Position numbers and translations under genes: made by a program. Positions 1 to 6,202 of a stretch of DNA of 7,749 nucleotides are shown here, piece after piece; position 1 is the first letter of the stretch; the number at the start of each line of letters is the position of its first letter. The notes under the pieces were generated by a model. It worked only from the letters and a program-made list of their open reading frames with translations. It did not search any database and was not told the origin of the DNA. This DNA is from JAHJEM01 sp043805315 (GTDB lineage: Archaea; Nanobdellota; Nanobdellia; Woesearchaeales; JAHJEM01): contig JAZDID010000065.1 of assembly GCA_043805315.1 (NCBI GenBank), positions 1 through 7,749 on the forward strand, written 5' to 3'.

Positions 1-8
1 GTTTAATC
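1..8 (+). promoter_or_regulatory. Possible TATA box for the Lrp-like gene
   Basis: GTTTAATC resembles an archaeal TATA box. It lies about 26 nt upstream of the start of the nested inverted repeat, which would then form the first part of the leader. It is cut off by the window edge, so any BRE cannot be seen. Confidence 0.3.
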
Positions 9-27
9 TTCGGAAAAAACGAAGGAT

Positions 28-95
28 TTCCAGCCCTGCCACATGTTTTACAGGAAACGTAAAACAAGTCCAACCCCCACACCGCAGGGCTGGAA
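28..95 (+). repeat. Nested inverted repeat in the leader of the Lrp-like gene
   Basis: An outer perfect 12-bp inverted repeat, TTCCAGCCCTGC (28-39) and GCAGGGCTGGAA (84-95), encloses an inner one. The inner arms are ACATGTTTTAC (41-51) and GTAAAACAAGT (59-69), with one mismatch and a 7-nt loop (52-58). The 14-nt C-rich stretch 70-83 is left unpaired on the 3' side only. A TATA-like GTTTAATC at 1-8 would start transcription near position 30, so the mRNA would begin with this stem-loop. It could be a 5'-UTR regulatory structure or a DNA-level operator. The repeats are seen directly; the function is inferred. Confidence 0.6.
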
Positions 96-106
96 TTTCC
101 ATAAAA

Positions 107-112
107 GGTGAT
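107..112 (+). promoter_or_regulatory. Shine-Dalgarno GGTGAT deciding the start of the Lrp-like gene
   Basis: GGTGAT is a perfect complement to the AUCACC found near the 3' end of archaeal 16S rRNA. Starts at GTG 108 and ATG 111 overlap this site, so ATG 117, four bases downstream of it, is the best start. Confidence 0.6.
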
Positions 113-116
113 GCAT

Positions 117-587
117 ATGCTAGACAAGAAAGACCGGATCTTTTTGAGCTTCCTGCGCAAGGACGCCCGCGTGAACTTGACGACTGTCTCGAGAAAGACC
201 AGCATTCCCATCTCGACACTCTATGACCGCTTGAAGCAGGGAGAGAGCGAGTACATCGTAAAACATACGACATTGCTTGACTTTGCAAAGCTTGGCTACA
301 GCTGCAGGGCGCATATCATCGTCAAGACAGAGCGCGATCTCCGGGAAAGCCTCAGGAATTACCTCAGCAGATGCCCGTTTGTGAATTCCCTGTTCAAGAT
401 CAACAACGGCTTTGACTTCCTGTTCGACGCGATATTCCAGAACGTCAAGGAGATGGAGGAGTTCGTGGAGCTGCTCGAGACCAAGTTCAGCATCGCCAAC
501 AAGCAGGTCTATTACATCATCGAGGAGATCATGCGCGAGAACTTTTTGACAGAGCCGGGCGTGATGGTCAGCGGTGATAGAGACTGA
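117..587 (+). CDS. Lrp/AsnC-family transcriptional regulator
   Basis: A predicted cytoplasmic DNA-binding regulator of 156 aa, the usual size for Lrp/AsnC proteins. The N-terminal HTH begins with the family-typical LDKKDRIFLSFLRKDARVNL pattern, followed by a recognition helix region (PISTLYDRL). After a linker, residues from about 60 onward have the alternating strand/helix pattern of the RAM ligand-binding domain (GYSCRAHIIVKT, then NNGFDFLFDAIF and VKEMEEFVELL). In the family such proteins form dimers or octamers and sense amino acids or other small molecules; the ligand here is unknown. The start at 117 is chosen by the GGTGAT site just upstream, though 108 or 111 are also in frame. The leader contains a striking nested hairpin. 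Its stop codon directly abuts the stop of the convergent antitoxin-like gene. The family assignment is fairly secure; the targets are unknown. Confidence 0.85.
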   Translation: MLDKKDRIFLSFLRKDARVNLTTVSRKTSIPISTLYDRLKQGESEYIVKHTTLLDFAKLGYSCRAHIIVKTERDLRESLRNYLSRCPFVNSLFKINNGFDFLFDAIFQNVKEMEEFVELLETKFSIANKQVYYIIEEIMRENFLTEPGVMVSGDRD

Positions 588-905
588 TTATTGCTCTCCA
601 ATCTCGAAGAGGATGTGCTTTTTGTCAGGGACAGAGACATACACATTTTCCCCTTTTTTCAGGTCGAGACTCCTGACAACATGTGTATTGAAGTATACGC
701 CAAGCCTATCTCCAGATAATTTCACAATCTTCTGCTTTATCTTCAAGGGTGTCTCTCTGAGCTCTTCGACAACTTTTTTTGAGGATACTGGCTCGAACTC
801 AAAATAGTCGCACTTCGGGCATTGGTAGCTGATGGCTTTGCTTTTTGCTCCTTGGACATTCACGTTGACTTTCTTCAATGTTGCATTGCATTTCGGGCAT
901 TTCAT
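588..905 (-). CDS. Putative antitoxin: zinc ribbon plus SpoVT/AbrB-like domain
   Basis: A 105-aa protein in two parts. Residues 1-35 form a zinc ribbon with two CPKC knuckles (C3/C6 and C29/C32), reminiscent of YgiT/MqsA-type zinc fingers. Residues about 58-103 (KIVKLSGDRLGVYF...DLKKGENVYVSV...HILFEI) match the SpoVT/AbrB/MazE swapped-hairpin DNA-binding pattern. The gene lies 12 bp downstream of a small DUF4258-like gene on the same strand and has its own GGAGAT site (911-916) five bases from the ATG, so the two are surely co-transcribed. In type II toxin-antitoxin systems the DNA-binding partner neutralises the toxin and represses the operon; that role is inferred here. The module is visibly AT-richer than the Lrp and thrS genes, consistent with an accessory gene pair. 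Alternatively it may be a stand-alone AbrB-like regulator. Confidence 0.7.
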   Translation of the reverse strand: MKCPKCNATLKKVNVNVQGAKSKAISYQCPKCDYFEFEPVSSKKVVEELRETPLKIKQKIVKLSGDRLGVYFNTHVVRSLDLKKGENVYVSVPDKKHILFEIGEQ

Positions 906-917
906 AGTGGATCTCCG

Positions 918-1127
918 TCATGATTTTTTTGCATTTATGACATATAATACGTTATCTTTTATCTCAAATAGGATGTAATATCCGTCCTTTTCAATTTCAA
1001 ACTTATCTCCTTTTTTTCTCGGATTTTTTGTGCTGAAAATTATTTCAACAACCTTGTCAAAAGGGACATTCTTCTCATGCTCTTTTCGATAATGTTGCGT
1101 TGGCTCAATTCTTGTGAAAAAGACCAC
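918..1127 (-). CDS. Putative toxin, DUF4258/RelE-like small protein
   Basis: A 69-aa basic protein. Its pattern is H12...H17 helix, PFDKVVEIIF helix, then strands FEIEKDGYYILFEIKDNVLYVINAKK. This fits the compact helix-plus-beta-sheet layout of DUF4258 and of BrnT/RelE-like mRNA-interferase toxins. I see no diagnostic catalytic motif, so ribonuclease activity is only inferred from fold resemblance and from the adjacent zinc-ribbon/AbrB gene. The start is GTG at 1127, three bases after a perfect GGTGAT (1132-1137 on the minus strand); no ATG is better placed. It is first in the operon, the toxin-first order seen in mqsRA and higBA. A TATA box (1165-1172) and a palindrome at the predicted transcript start suggest autoregulation by the partner. 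Confidence 0.6.
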   Translation of the reverse strand: MVFFTRIEPTQHYRKEHEKNVPFDKVVEIIFSTKNPRKKGDKFEIEKDGYYILFEIKDNVLYVINAKKS

Positions 1128-1131
1128 AATA

Positions 1132-1137
1132 TCACCA
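1132..1137 (-). promoter_or_regulatory. Shine-Dalgarno GGTGAT of the putative toxin gene
   Basis: On the minus strand GGTGAT lies three bases before the GTG start at 1127. This supports a GTG start rather than a later codon. Confidence 0.55.
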
Positions 1138-1139
1138 AT

Positions 1140-1150
1140 ACTTCAGAAGT
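1140..1150 (-). promoter_or_regulatory. Candidate operator ACTTCAGAAGT of the toxin-antitoxin pair
   Basis: This is a perfect 5-bp-arm palindrome with a 1-bp centre. It sits between the TATA box and the ribosome-binding site, at the transcript start predicted from the TATA position (near 1142). That is where an AbrB-like antitoxin would repress its own operon. The palindrome is seen; the operator role is inferred. Confidence 0.35.
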
Positions 1151-1164
1151 GTAGTATAATTGAC

Positions 1165-1172
1165 TATATAAA
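1165..1172 (-). promoter_or_regulatory. TATA box of the toxin-antitoxin pair
   Basis: On the minus strand TTTATATA is followed about 26 nt later by the predicted transcript start near 1142, giving a leader of about 15 nt that contains the GGTGAT site. It begins immediately after the stop codon of the upstream TrmB-like gene, so the pair probably has its own promoter. Confidence 0.55.
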
Positions 1173-1174
1173 GT

Positions 1175-1903
1175 TTATGGTTTTTTCGCAATGCCCCACA
1201 ACATGTTGAATTGCTTCCTGTAGGCATCTGCAAGATTCCTGTTTCCAATGATGATGGCGTAATTCGGATTCCCGAGTATGATGCTGGCCATCTTATCATG
1301 GTACATGAATATGGGTGTTGGATTAAAGAATTCCTGAGGGATTGACCTGTACGTTGTCTGGGAACCTTTGACAAAATACGTGTCTCCCTCCTTTACAAGA
1401 ATCCGTTCTGTGCATCGAAGTTCCCTCAGCCTGTTGAGATGTTGCGCGAGCGCAATCCTGTCCTCTTGCATGAACATGCGTTCATTGACTCCTGATATGA
1501 GGACTTCCCCTCTTTTTTTCTGGAATTCCTTTACGACATCCCTATATACAGTACGGATGACATCCTTTCCCTTGAACAGCTCGACAAAGGTGTCTTCTCT
1601 CGGAAGCTTTGTCAAGCCGACGAGATCGGGGAGGATGGTCAGGAACCGTTGCTCTTTTTCTCTCAGATAATCCACTATTTTTTCAGGCGGCAATCCTTGG
1701 AAATATTTCTTATTGTTTTTCAGCACATAGCTCACAAAACCCTTTTCTAGTAATCTATCGAGTGCATCATAGACAGCCTGCCTGTGCAGCCCGGCTTTTT
1801 CAGCGATATCGTTTACTGAGATCGAACCGGTCTTTAAGAGTGTGAGATACACCTCAGTCTCATTATGAGTCAATCCGAGTTCTTTCAATATTTCTTTGTT
1901 CAT
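1175..1903 (-). CDS. TrmB-family transcriptional regulator
   Basis: A 242-aa cytoplasmic regulator. Residues 1-72 form the TrmB-type winged helix (LKELGLTHNETEVYLTLL, DIAEKAGLHRQAVYDALDRL, then wing KGFVSYVLKNNKKYFQGLPPEKI). A helical linker follows at about 72-95. The C-terminal part (about 105-240; VELFKGKDVIRTVYRDVV, GEVLISGVNERMF, PIFMYHDKMASIILG, YAIIIGNRNLADAYRKQFNMLW) fits the phospholipase-D-like effector region common in this family. Characterised TrmB proteins control sugar transport and metabolism, but many archaeal paralogues have other or unknown ligands. No ribosome-binding site is seen. The TATA box centre is about 26 nt from the ATG, so the mRNA is probably leaderless. The gene is divergent from a small lipoprotein gene across a shared palindrome, so that gene is its most likely target besides itself. 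Confidence 0.87.
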   Translation of the reverse strand: MNKEILKELGLTHNETEVYLTLLKTGSISVNDIAEKAGLHRQAVYDALDRLLEKGFVSYVLKNNKKYFQGLPPEKIVDYLREKEQRFLTILPDLVGLTKLPREDTFVELFKGKDVIRTVYRDVVKEFQKKRGEVLISGVNERMFMQEDRIALAQHLNRLRELRCTERILVKEGDTYFVKGSQTTYRSIPQEFFNPTPIFMYHDKMASIILGNPNYAIIIGNRNLADAYRKQFNMLWGIAKKP

Positions 1904-1924
1904 GTCTTCTTTCTTTCTCCCAGG

Positions 1925-1941
1925 TATATTTAAATGTTTCG
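1925..1941 (-). promoter_or_regulatory. BRE/TATA promoter of the TrmB-like gene
   Basis: On the minus strand CGAAAC (BRE) is followed by A and TTTAAATATA (TATA, 1925-1934). The TATA centre is about 26 nt from the ATG at 1903, so transcription should begin at or next to the start codon. Confidence 0.7.
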
Positions 1942-1954
1942 TAAAAGTTTTTAC
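1941..1954. promoter_or_regulatory. Candidate operator GTAAAAGTTTTTAC between divergent promoters
   Basis: This is a perfect inverted repeat, GTAAAA-GT-TTTTAC, with 6-bp arms. It sits exactly between the BRE/TATA of the TrmB-like gene and that of the lipoprotein gene. One bound dimer could block both promoters. It does not match the TACT-N3-AGTA motif known for Thermococcus TrmB, so the binding protein is an inference. Confidence 0.5.
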
Positions 1955-1970
1955 TACAAATATTTAAATA
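1955..1970 (+). promoter_or_regulatory. BRE/TATA promoter of the lipoprotein gene
   Basis: CTACAAA is followed by TATTTAAATA (1961-1970), a strong archaeal TATA box. It predicts a transcript start near 1992 and a leader of about 30 nt. That leader contains the G-rich GGGGGTTGA (2010-2018), a plausible ribosome-binding site before ATG 2022. Confidence 0.6.
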
Positions 1971-2021
1971 TGCATCTTCATTACAACTTTATAGTGATTA
2001 AAATAAACTGGGGGTTGAAAA

Positions 2022-2354
2022 ATGAAACGAGCGATTGGAAAAACAATCTGTGTGTTGGCTGCACTGTTCCAACTGGCAGGCTGCGGAGATTCAAAACCCA
2101 TATCTTTATTCAGGGATACAACTATGAGTCCTGAGCAGAGGATTATCCAGTATGATAATTTCTTGAATAATGCCTACACACGAGTGACCGTCTTCGGTGA
2201 CATCCCGCCATATGGCTCGCTTGATTATGTTGTTGTTGCAGAGAAAGATTCGACAGGCGTTCATTGGGAAAGAGGAAAGGTAATTACTCACGAAGATCCT
2301 GCTTTTGCAGATTGTCAGCAAGAATATTTTGCAAAAAGAAAAGAATTGTGGTGA
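2022..2354 (+). CDS. Small putative lipoprotein of unknown function
   Basis: A 110-aa protein I do not recognise. The N-terminus has K2/R3, a hydrophobic stretch (ICVLAALFQL) and a lipobox LAGC with the acceptor cysteine at C21. This predicts export and lipid anchoring on the outer face of the membrane. The mature 90 residues are soluble-looking (SPEQRIIQYDNFLNNAYTRV, DIPPYGSLDYVVVAEK, HWERGKVITHEDPAF) and end in a charged helix. Bacterial-style lipoboxes occur in some archaea, although the archaeal lipidation machinery is not that of bacteria. A strong divergent promoter with a palindrome ties its expression to the TrmB-like regulator. It may be a surface or binding accessory protein, but nothing shows a ligand. 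Convergent with thrS, 46 bp apart. Confidence 0.7.
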   Translation: MKRAIGKTICVLAALFQLAGCGDSKPISLFRDTTMSPEQRIIQYDNFLNNAYTRVTVFGDIPPYGSLDYVVVAEKDSTGVHWERGKVITHEDPAFADCQQEYFAKRKELW

Positions 2355-2400
2355 TGTAAGTTCAAATAAAGAGGTTGGGAATTTCAGAGGATAATGCGTA

Positions 2401-4317
2401 TCAAGATAATTTTATCTCCCGTTCCCTCTTCTCCACCAGCTTCCTCACTGTCTCGATGAAGTGCTTCTGCGATAGTCCAAAATGAACTTTCCCGTCAAGT
2501 GTCCTTACAGAAACAGTCTTTTTCTCCACTTCCTTGTCGCCGATCGTGAGCATGAGCGGAATCTTCTCGAGCTGGGCATCCCTGACCTTCTTGTTGACTG
2601 TGTCTGCGCGCTCATCGATCTCTGATCGTAGGCTGTTCTCCAGGTATTCCTTGTGCAGCTTCTCGCAGTAGGTGTTGTGCCGTTCTGCGATAGGCATTAT
2701 CCTGATCTGGACTGGCGAGAGCCATAAGGGAAGTCTTCCCGCCGTATGTTCAAGGAGCACTGCGATGAAGCGTTCAAAGCTGCCGATGAGCGCCCGATGA
2801 ATGATGACTGGCCTATGCTTGCTGCCGTCCTTGCCTTCATAGTTTAAGTCGAATCGTTCTGGCATCTGGAAATCCAGCTGGATAGTGCCGCACTGCCAAT
2901 TCCTTCCCAGTGCATCCTTGATGATGAAGTCGAGCTTTGGCCCGTAGAATGCGCCTTCTTTTGCAGCGAGAGTATAGTGCATCTTGAGCTTGCGCATGGC
3001 GTTTTCAAGAGCTTTTTCTGCTGTTTCCCAGAGCGTGGGATCTCCCATTGCCTTGTCTGGCTTTGTGGACAGCAGCACTTCGTATGCGAAACCGAAGGTG
3101 TCTTCGTAGAGGAATTTGATGAAATCCACCAGCTGCTCGATCTCGTCTTCGATCTGGTCTGGCATGACAAAGTTGTGGCTGTCATCCTGGACAAACCTGC
3201 GCACGCGCAAGAGCCCGTTCAGGACTCCGGATAATTCATTCCTGTGCAGGAATCCGAAGTCAGCATACCTGATGGGCAGGTCTCTGTAGCTTCGTGTCTG
3301 GCTTTTGTAGATGAGGATGCCTGCAGGGCAGTTCATGGGCTTTAATCCATACTCCTGGCTTTCCACTTTGGTGAAGTACATGTCATCCTTGTAATGATCC
3401 CAATGACCTGATTGGTGCCAGAGCCTGTTGTTGTACATGTTTGGCGTGATGACTTCTCCATAGCCTCTTTTCTGGTATTCTTCACGCAGGAAATTCATCA
3501 ATGCAGTGTAGATGAACGCGCCTTTTGGATGGAGGAACGGCACGCCTGCAGACTCTTCATGGAAGCTGAAGAGGTCCATATCTTTTCCTATTTTCTTGTG
3601 ATCCCTGCGTTCTGCCTCTTCGAGTTGTTTCAGATAGTCCAAGAGCTCCTGCTGGCTCGGAAAAGCGACGCCGTAGATGCGGGTGAGCATAGGGTTCTTG
3701 CTGTCTCCTCGCCAGTAGGCGCCTGCAAGCTTGGTCAATTTTACTGCTTTGACATAGCCGGTGTCTGGCACATGCGGGCCTCTGCACAGGTCAATGTAAT
3801 TTCCTTGCTGGTAGATTGAGACGAACTTGTCAGGCATTTCTTCGATCAATTCTTTCTTGTACTTCTCATTCACGAACAGCAGGAGGGCTTTCTGGCTTTC
3901 CATGACCTGCCTTTTGAGCACCAGTTTTTCCTGGATGATCTTGTGCATCTCTGCCTCGATCTTTGGCAGGTCATCTTGAGTGATTTTCAGATTGTCAAAG
4001 TCATAATAGAATCCTTCCTCAATTGCCGGGCCGATTGTCGGCTTTGCTTCTGGATGCAGTCGCTTGACAGCCTGGCTCAGGATGTGTGCTGCTGAATGCC
4101 TGAGGATATCTTTTCCTTCAGCATCCTTCCAGAAAAGGAACTGGATATGGCAGTCCTCTTCGATCTCATGCGAGAGGTCAAAGGATTGTTCATTGAGTTT
4201 CATGGCCAGGGCTTCCTTGTGCAATCTCTGGGGAAGCTCTTTCAGGACCTCAAATCCAGTGACTTCCTTGTCAAACTGCTTCCTGCTTTTGTCAGGGAAG
4301 GTGATGTGTATTTTCAT
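2401..4317 (-). CDS. thrS: Threonyl-tRNA synthetase, bacterial-type architecture
   Basis: A class II synthetase charging tRNA-Thr with threonine in the cytoplasm; 638 aa, close to the bacterial enzyme length. Domains in order: TGS (about 1-62); N2 editing domain with its zinc-like tetrad H74/H78 (HSAAH) and C178/H182 (CRGPH), which removes mischarged serine; catalytic core (about 243-535); HGTP anticodon-binding domain (about 536-638). The catalytic zinc ligands are present as C330 (MNCPAG), H381 (QDDSH) and H507 (IIHRA). R359 in motif 2, Q377, K461 and motif 3 (GSFERF) are also intact. All sit at a constant offset of four from the E. coli numbering. Many archaea instead use an enzyme with an unrelated D-aminoacyl-deacylase-like editing domain, so this is probably a bacterial-origin gene. 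Its promoter is archaeal, and no ribosome-binding site is needed if the mRNA is leaderless, as the TATA spacing predicts. Confidence 0.97.
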   Translation of the reverse strand: MKIHITFPDKSRKQFDKEVTGFEVLKELPQRLHKEALAMKLNEQSFDLSHEIEEDCHIQFLFWKDAEGKDILRHSAAHILSQAVKRLHPEAKPTIGPAIEEGFYYDFDNLKITQDDLPKIEAEMHKIIQEKLVLKRQVMESQKALLLFVNEKYKKELIEEMPDKFVSIYQQGNYIDLCRGPHVPDTGYVKAVKLTKLAGAYWRGDSKNPMLTRIYGVAFPSQQELLDYLKQLEEAERRDHKKIGKDMDLFSFHEESAGVPFLHPKGAFIYTALMNFLREEYQKRGYGEVITPNMYNNRLWHQSGHWDHYKDDMYFTKVESQEYGLKPMNCPAGILIYKSQTRSYRDLPIRYADFGFLHRNELSGVLNGLLRVRRFVQDDSHNFVMPDQIEDEIEQLVDFIKFLYEDTFGFAYEVLLSTKPDKAMGDPTLWETAEKALENAMRKLKMHYTLAAKEGAFYGPKLDFIIKDALGRNWQCGTIQLDFQMPERFDLNYEGKDGSKHRPVIIHRALIGSFERFIAVLLEHTAGRLPLWLSPVQIRIMPIAERHNTYCEKLHKEYLENSLRSEIDERADTVNKKVRDAQLEKIPLMLTIGDKEVEKKTVSVRTLDGKVHFGLSQKHFIETVRKLVEKREREIKLS

Positions 4318-4338
4318 GAGAGTATGGTTTTGTTTTGT

Positions 4339-4348
4339 GTTTTTAAAT
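4339..4348 (-). promoter_or_regulatory. TATA box of thrS
   Basis: On the minus strand ATTTAAAAAC is centred about 26 nt from the thrS ATG at 4317. The transcript would start at or very near the start codon (leaderless). It lies inside the 45-bp gap after the transporter gene, so thrS has its own promoter. Confidence 0.55.
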
Positions 4349-4355
4349 GTTGTTG

Positions 4356-4361
4356 AAAAAA
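4356..4361 (-). terminator. T-tract terminator after the MFS transporter gene
   Basis: A run of six T on the minus strand begins two bases after the TAA stop at 4363. Archaeal RNA polymerase stops at such T-runs without needing a hairpin. Its place between the transporter and the thrS TATA box supports separate transcripts. Confidence 0.45.
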
Positions 4362-4362
4362 C

Positions 4363-6129
4363 TTATTTTCTCCCCTGCAATCTCTTCAGCATCTTTTCCC
4401 GCTGTACGTCCTCTTCATCGAGCACTTTCACGGTCTTGATCCCGCCGACTTTCTCCACCCGCCTCTCGAGTTTCTCTTTCGGCGCGCGCTCTTTCAGGAA
4501 CTTCCTGATATCTTCCTTCTTCTTCTCTTTTGTTTTTTCAACTTCCTTGTACTCTTCCTCTGTCCTGAACCGCTTTTTTTTCAGCCGCTGCAGCGGAGAT
4601 AATGGCTGTTTCCGTGTTTTCTCTTGCCTCTTCTCCAGCTTCTTGCGTTCCTTTTCTTTCTCTTTCGGTGTCTGGTCGACGATGCTGTGCTCGCTGTCAT
4701 AGACCTCGAAGCCCTCCCGGTGCCTGATGGTGATGAACTGGGGAAAGTACTTGTGCTTCTTTCCAAAAGGAAGCTCGATCAGCCTGACCTCTTTAAGTTG
4801 GGGAAGGAAATAGAGAGCAACAGCAAACCTGCCTATTCCTGACAAGAAGAACACGAGAGGAATGCTTGTGAAGATGAGAATATGCGTGTTCTGGCTGATG
4901 ATATAGCCGCCGAGCAATGCGCCGATGAAGATGCCGACTCCCCTGAATAGGGTGTAATAGGCGATGCAGCGCACTCTTTTTTCTGGAGTTGTCGAGTCGA
5001 ACATGAAGGACGAGATTGCAAGGTTGAAGCCCGCCCAGCAGAGCCCGGAGAATGCCTCGACAATGATCAGGTAGATGTAGTTCTGGTTGATGAGCCAGAG
5101 GAAAGGGATCAGAGGGATGCCGATGCCGCTGACATAGAGGACAAACCTGGAGCCTTTATTGTCGATCAGCTTGCCCCAGAATCCCATAGACAGGAAGGTG
5201 GTCACGATGCTGATGACAGTGATGGTAGTGAAGATGAGATAGTTGAATTTGAGCTCGCGGAGCATGTACAGGGCAAAGAATGGCGAGGCGATGCTCACGC
5301 TAATCCTGAAGAAGAAGTTGAACAGGACGAACTTGCCGAAATTCGTCGTGCGCATCTTATGGATGAAATCAAGAAGGCTGAACTCTGCCAGTTTTGAGTA
5401 CTTGTACACTGGGTCGTGCATCTGGCTCTTGAACAGGAAGGAGATGAGCTTTGCGAAGGATGCGAAGGAGAAGATGATGACAAATCCTGTAAAGATGCCC
5501 TGGTCATGATAGTGGTTGAGCAGCAAGCCTGCTGAGAATGAGCTGATGAAGTTCACCAAGCCCACGAATCTGTTTCTCTTGCCAAAGAAGTTGCCCCGCT
5601 CGTTCACTGGGATGATGTCTCCCAGAAGGCTATTCATGATCGGGCTCTGGAAATACGTCAAGGTCGCGTTCAATGACACCAGGGAGATCAGGAGCACGAA
5701 ATTGTCCTTGCTGACATACGGAATCAGGAGCAGGGGAATCCACAGCAGAGCCTGCAGGAGAGTCGCGGCAAGGACAAGCTGTTTCCTGGATTTCACCACG
5801 CTCATGAGCTTGATGGAGAAGAGCTGGAAGAGCGAGCCGATGAAGTCAGGCACAGCGCCGAGTGTTGCGATGACCGAGCTGCCTGCGTTCATTGCAATAG
5901 CGAACGGCGTGATGTATTCTGTGGTCAGGCCGGAGGTGACAGAGTTCGCAATGCCTTCCTTGACTGAATAGGAGAGGGTCTTCTCGACTTTCTTGTATTC
6001 TGGAATCTCTTTTTTCTGCTGCTGCTCCTGCTCTTTCTTCAGTTTCCGCTCCTGCAAGAGCTGCCGTAGAGTCTTGATCTTGTGTTCATCAAAGACCTCT
6101 TCTGTGTTTTTTTTCGGGAAAGTTCTCAT
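4363..6129 (-). CDS. Major facilitator superfamily transporter with long charged tails
   Basis: A 588-aa integral membrane protein. A charged N-terminal tail (residues 1-55, with QERKLKKEQEQQQKK) precedes about twelve hydrophobic segments between residues 60 and 445. Diagnostic pieces are the loop PVNERGNFFGKRNR (174-187), typical of MFS proteins, and motif A-like WGKLIDNKGSRFVL (318-331) before the second half. The last 140 residues are soluble; from about 487 to 588 they are almost entirely K/E/R/Q-rich, likely a long helix or coiled coil in the cytoplasm. Most MFS transporters lack such a tail, so it may tether the protein or bind a partner or nucleic acid. The substrate cannot be told from the sequence. 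The TATA-like box on the minus strand at 6166-6174 predicts a 15-nt leader. It is divergent from rpsG across a 228-bp gap. Confidence 0.88.
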   Translation of the reverse strand: MRTFPKKNTEEVFDEHKIKTLRQLLQERKLKKEQEQQQKKEIPEYKKVEKTLSYSVKEGIANSVTSGLTTEYITPFAIAMNAGSSVIATLGAVPDFIGSLFQLFSIKLMSVVKSRKQLVLAATLLQALLWIPLLLIPYVSKDNFVLLISLVSLNATLTYFQSPIMNSLLGDIIPVNERGNFFGKRNRFVGLVNFISSFSAGLLLNHYHDQGIFTGFVIIFSFASFAKLISFLFKSQMHDPVYKYSKLAEFSLLDFIHKMRTTNFGKFVLFNFFFRISVSIASPFFALYMLRELKFNYLIFTTITVISIVTTFLSMGFWGKLIDNKGSRFVLYVSGIGIPLIPFLWLINQNYIYLIIVEAFSGLCWAGFNLAISSFMFDSTTPEKRVRCIAYYTLFRGVGIFIGALLGGYIISQNTHILIFTSIPLVFFLSGIGRFAVALYFLPQLKEVRLIELPFGKKHKYFPQFITIRHREGFEVYDSEHSIVDQTPKEKEKERKKLEKRQEKTRKQPLSPLQRLKKKRFRTEEEYKEVEKTKEKKKEDIRKFLKERAPKEKLERRVEKVGGIKTVKVLDEEDVQREKMLKRLQGRK

Positions 6130-6165
6130 GATTTCACTCGACAGACTGGCTTTGACAGCAGGCGG

Positions 6166-6174
6166 TATTTATAA
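6166..6174 (-). promoter_or_regulatory. TATA box of the MFS transporter gene
   Basis: On the minus strand TTATAAATA is centred about 41 nt from the ATG at 6129, predicting a transcript start near 6144. The short leader ends in GAGTGAAATC, a weak Shine-Dalgarno-like sequence. Confidence 0.5.
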
Positions 6175-6202
6175 TTTTCTAAAGCGATCGTTGGAGAGTG
6201 TG

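Noticed and set aside
1934..2134. Plus-strand open frame starting in the divergent promoter
   Set aside because: Overlaps the TATA box, leader and start of the lipoprotein gene in another frame; no ribosome-binding site or protein-like features.
4064..4702. 212-codon plus-strand frame rich in S and F
   Set aside because: It is antisense to thrS and to the K/E-rich tail of the transporter gene; its serine/phenylalanine bias simply mirrors the opposite strand's lysine/glutamate codons.
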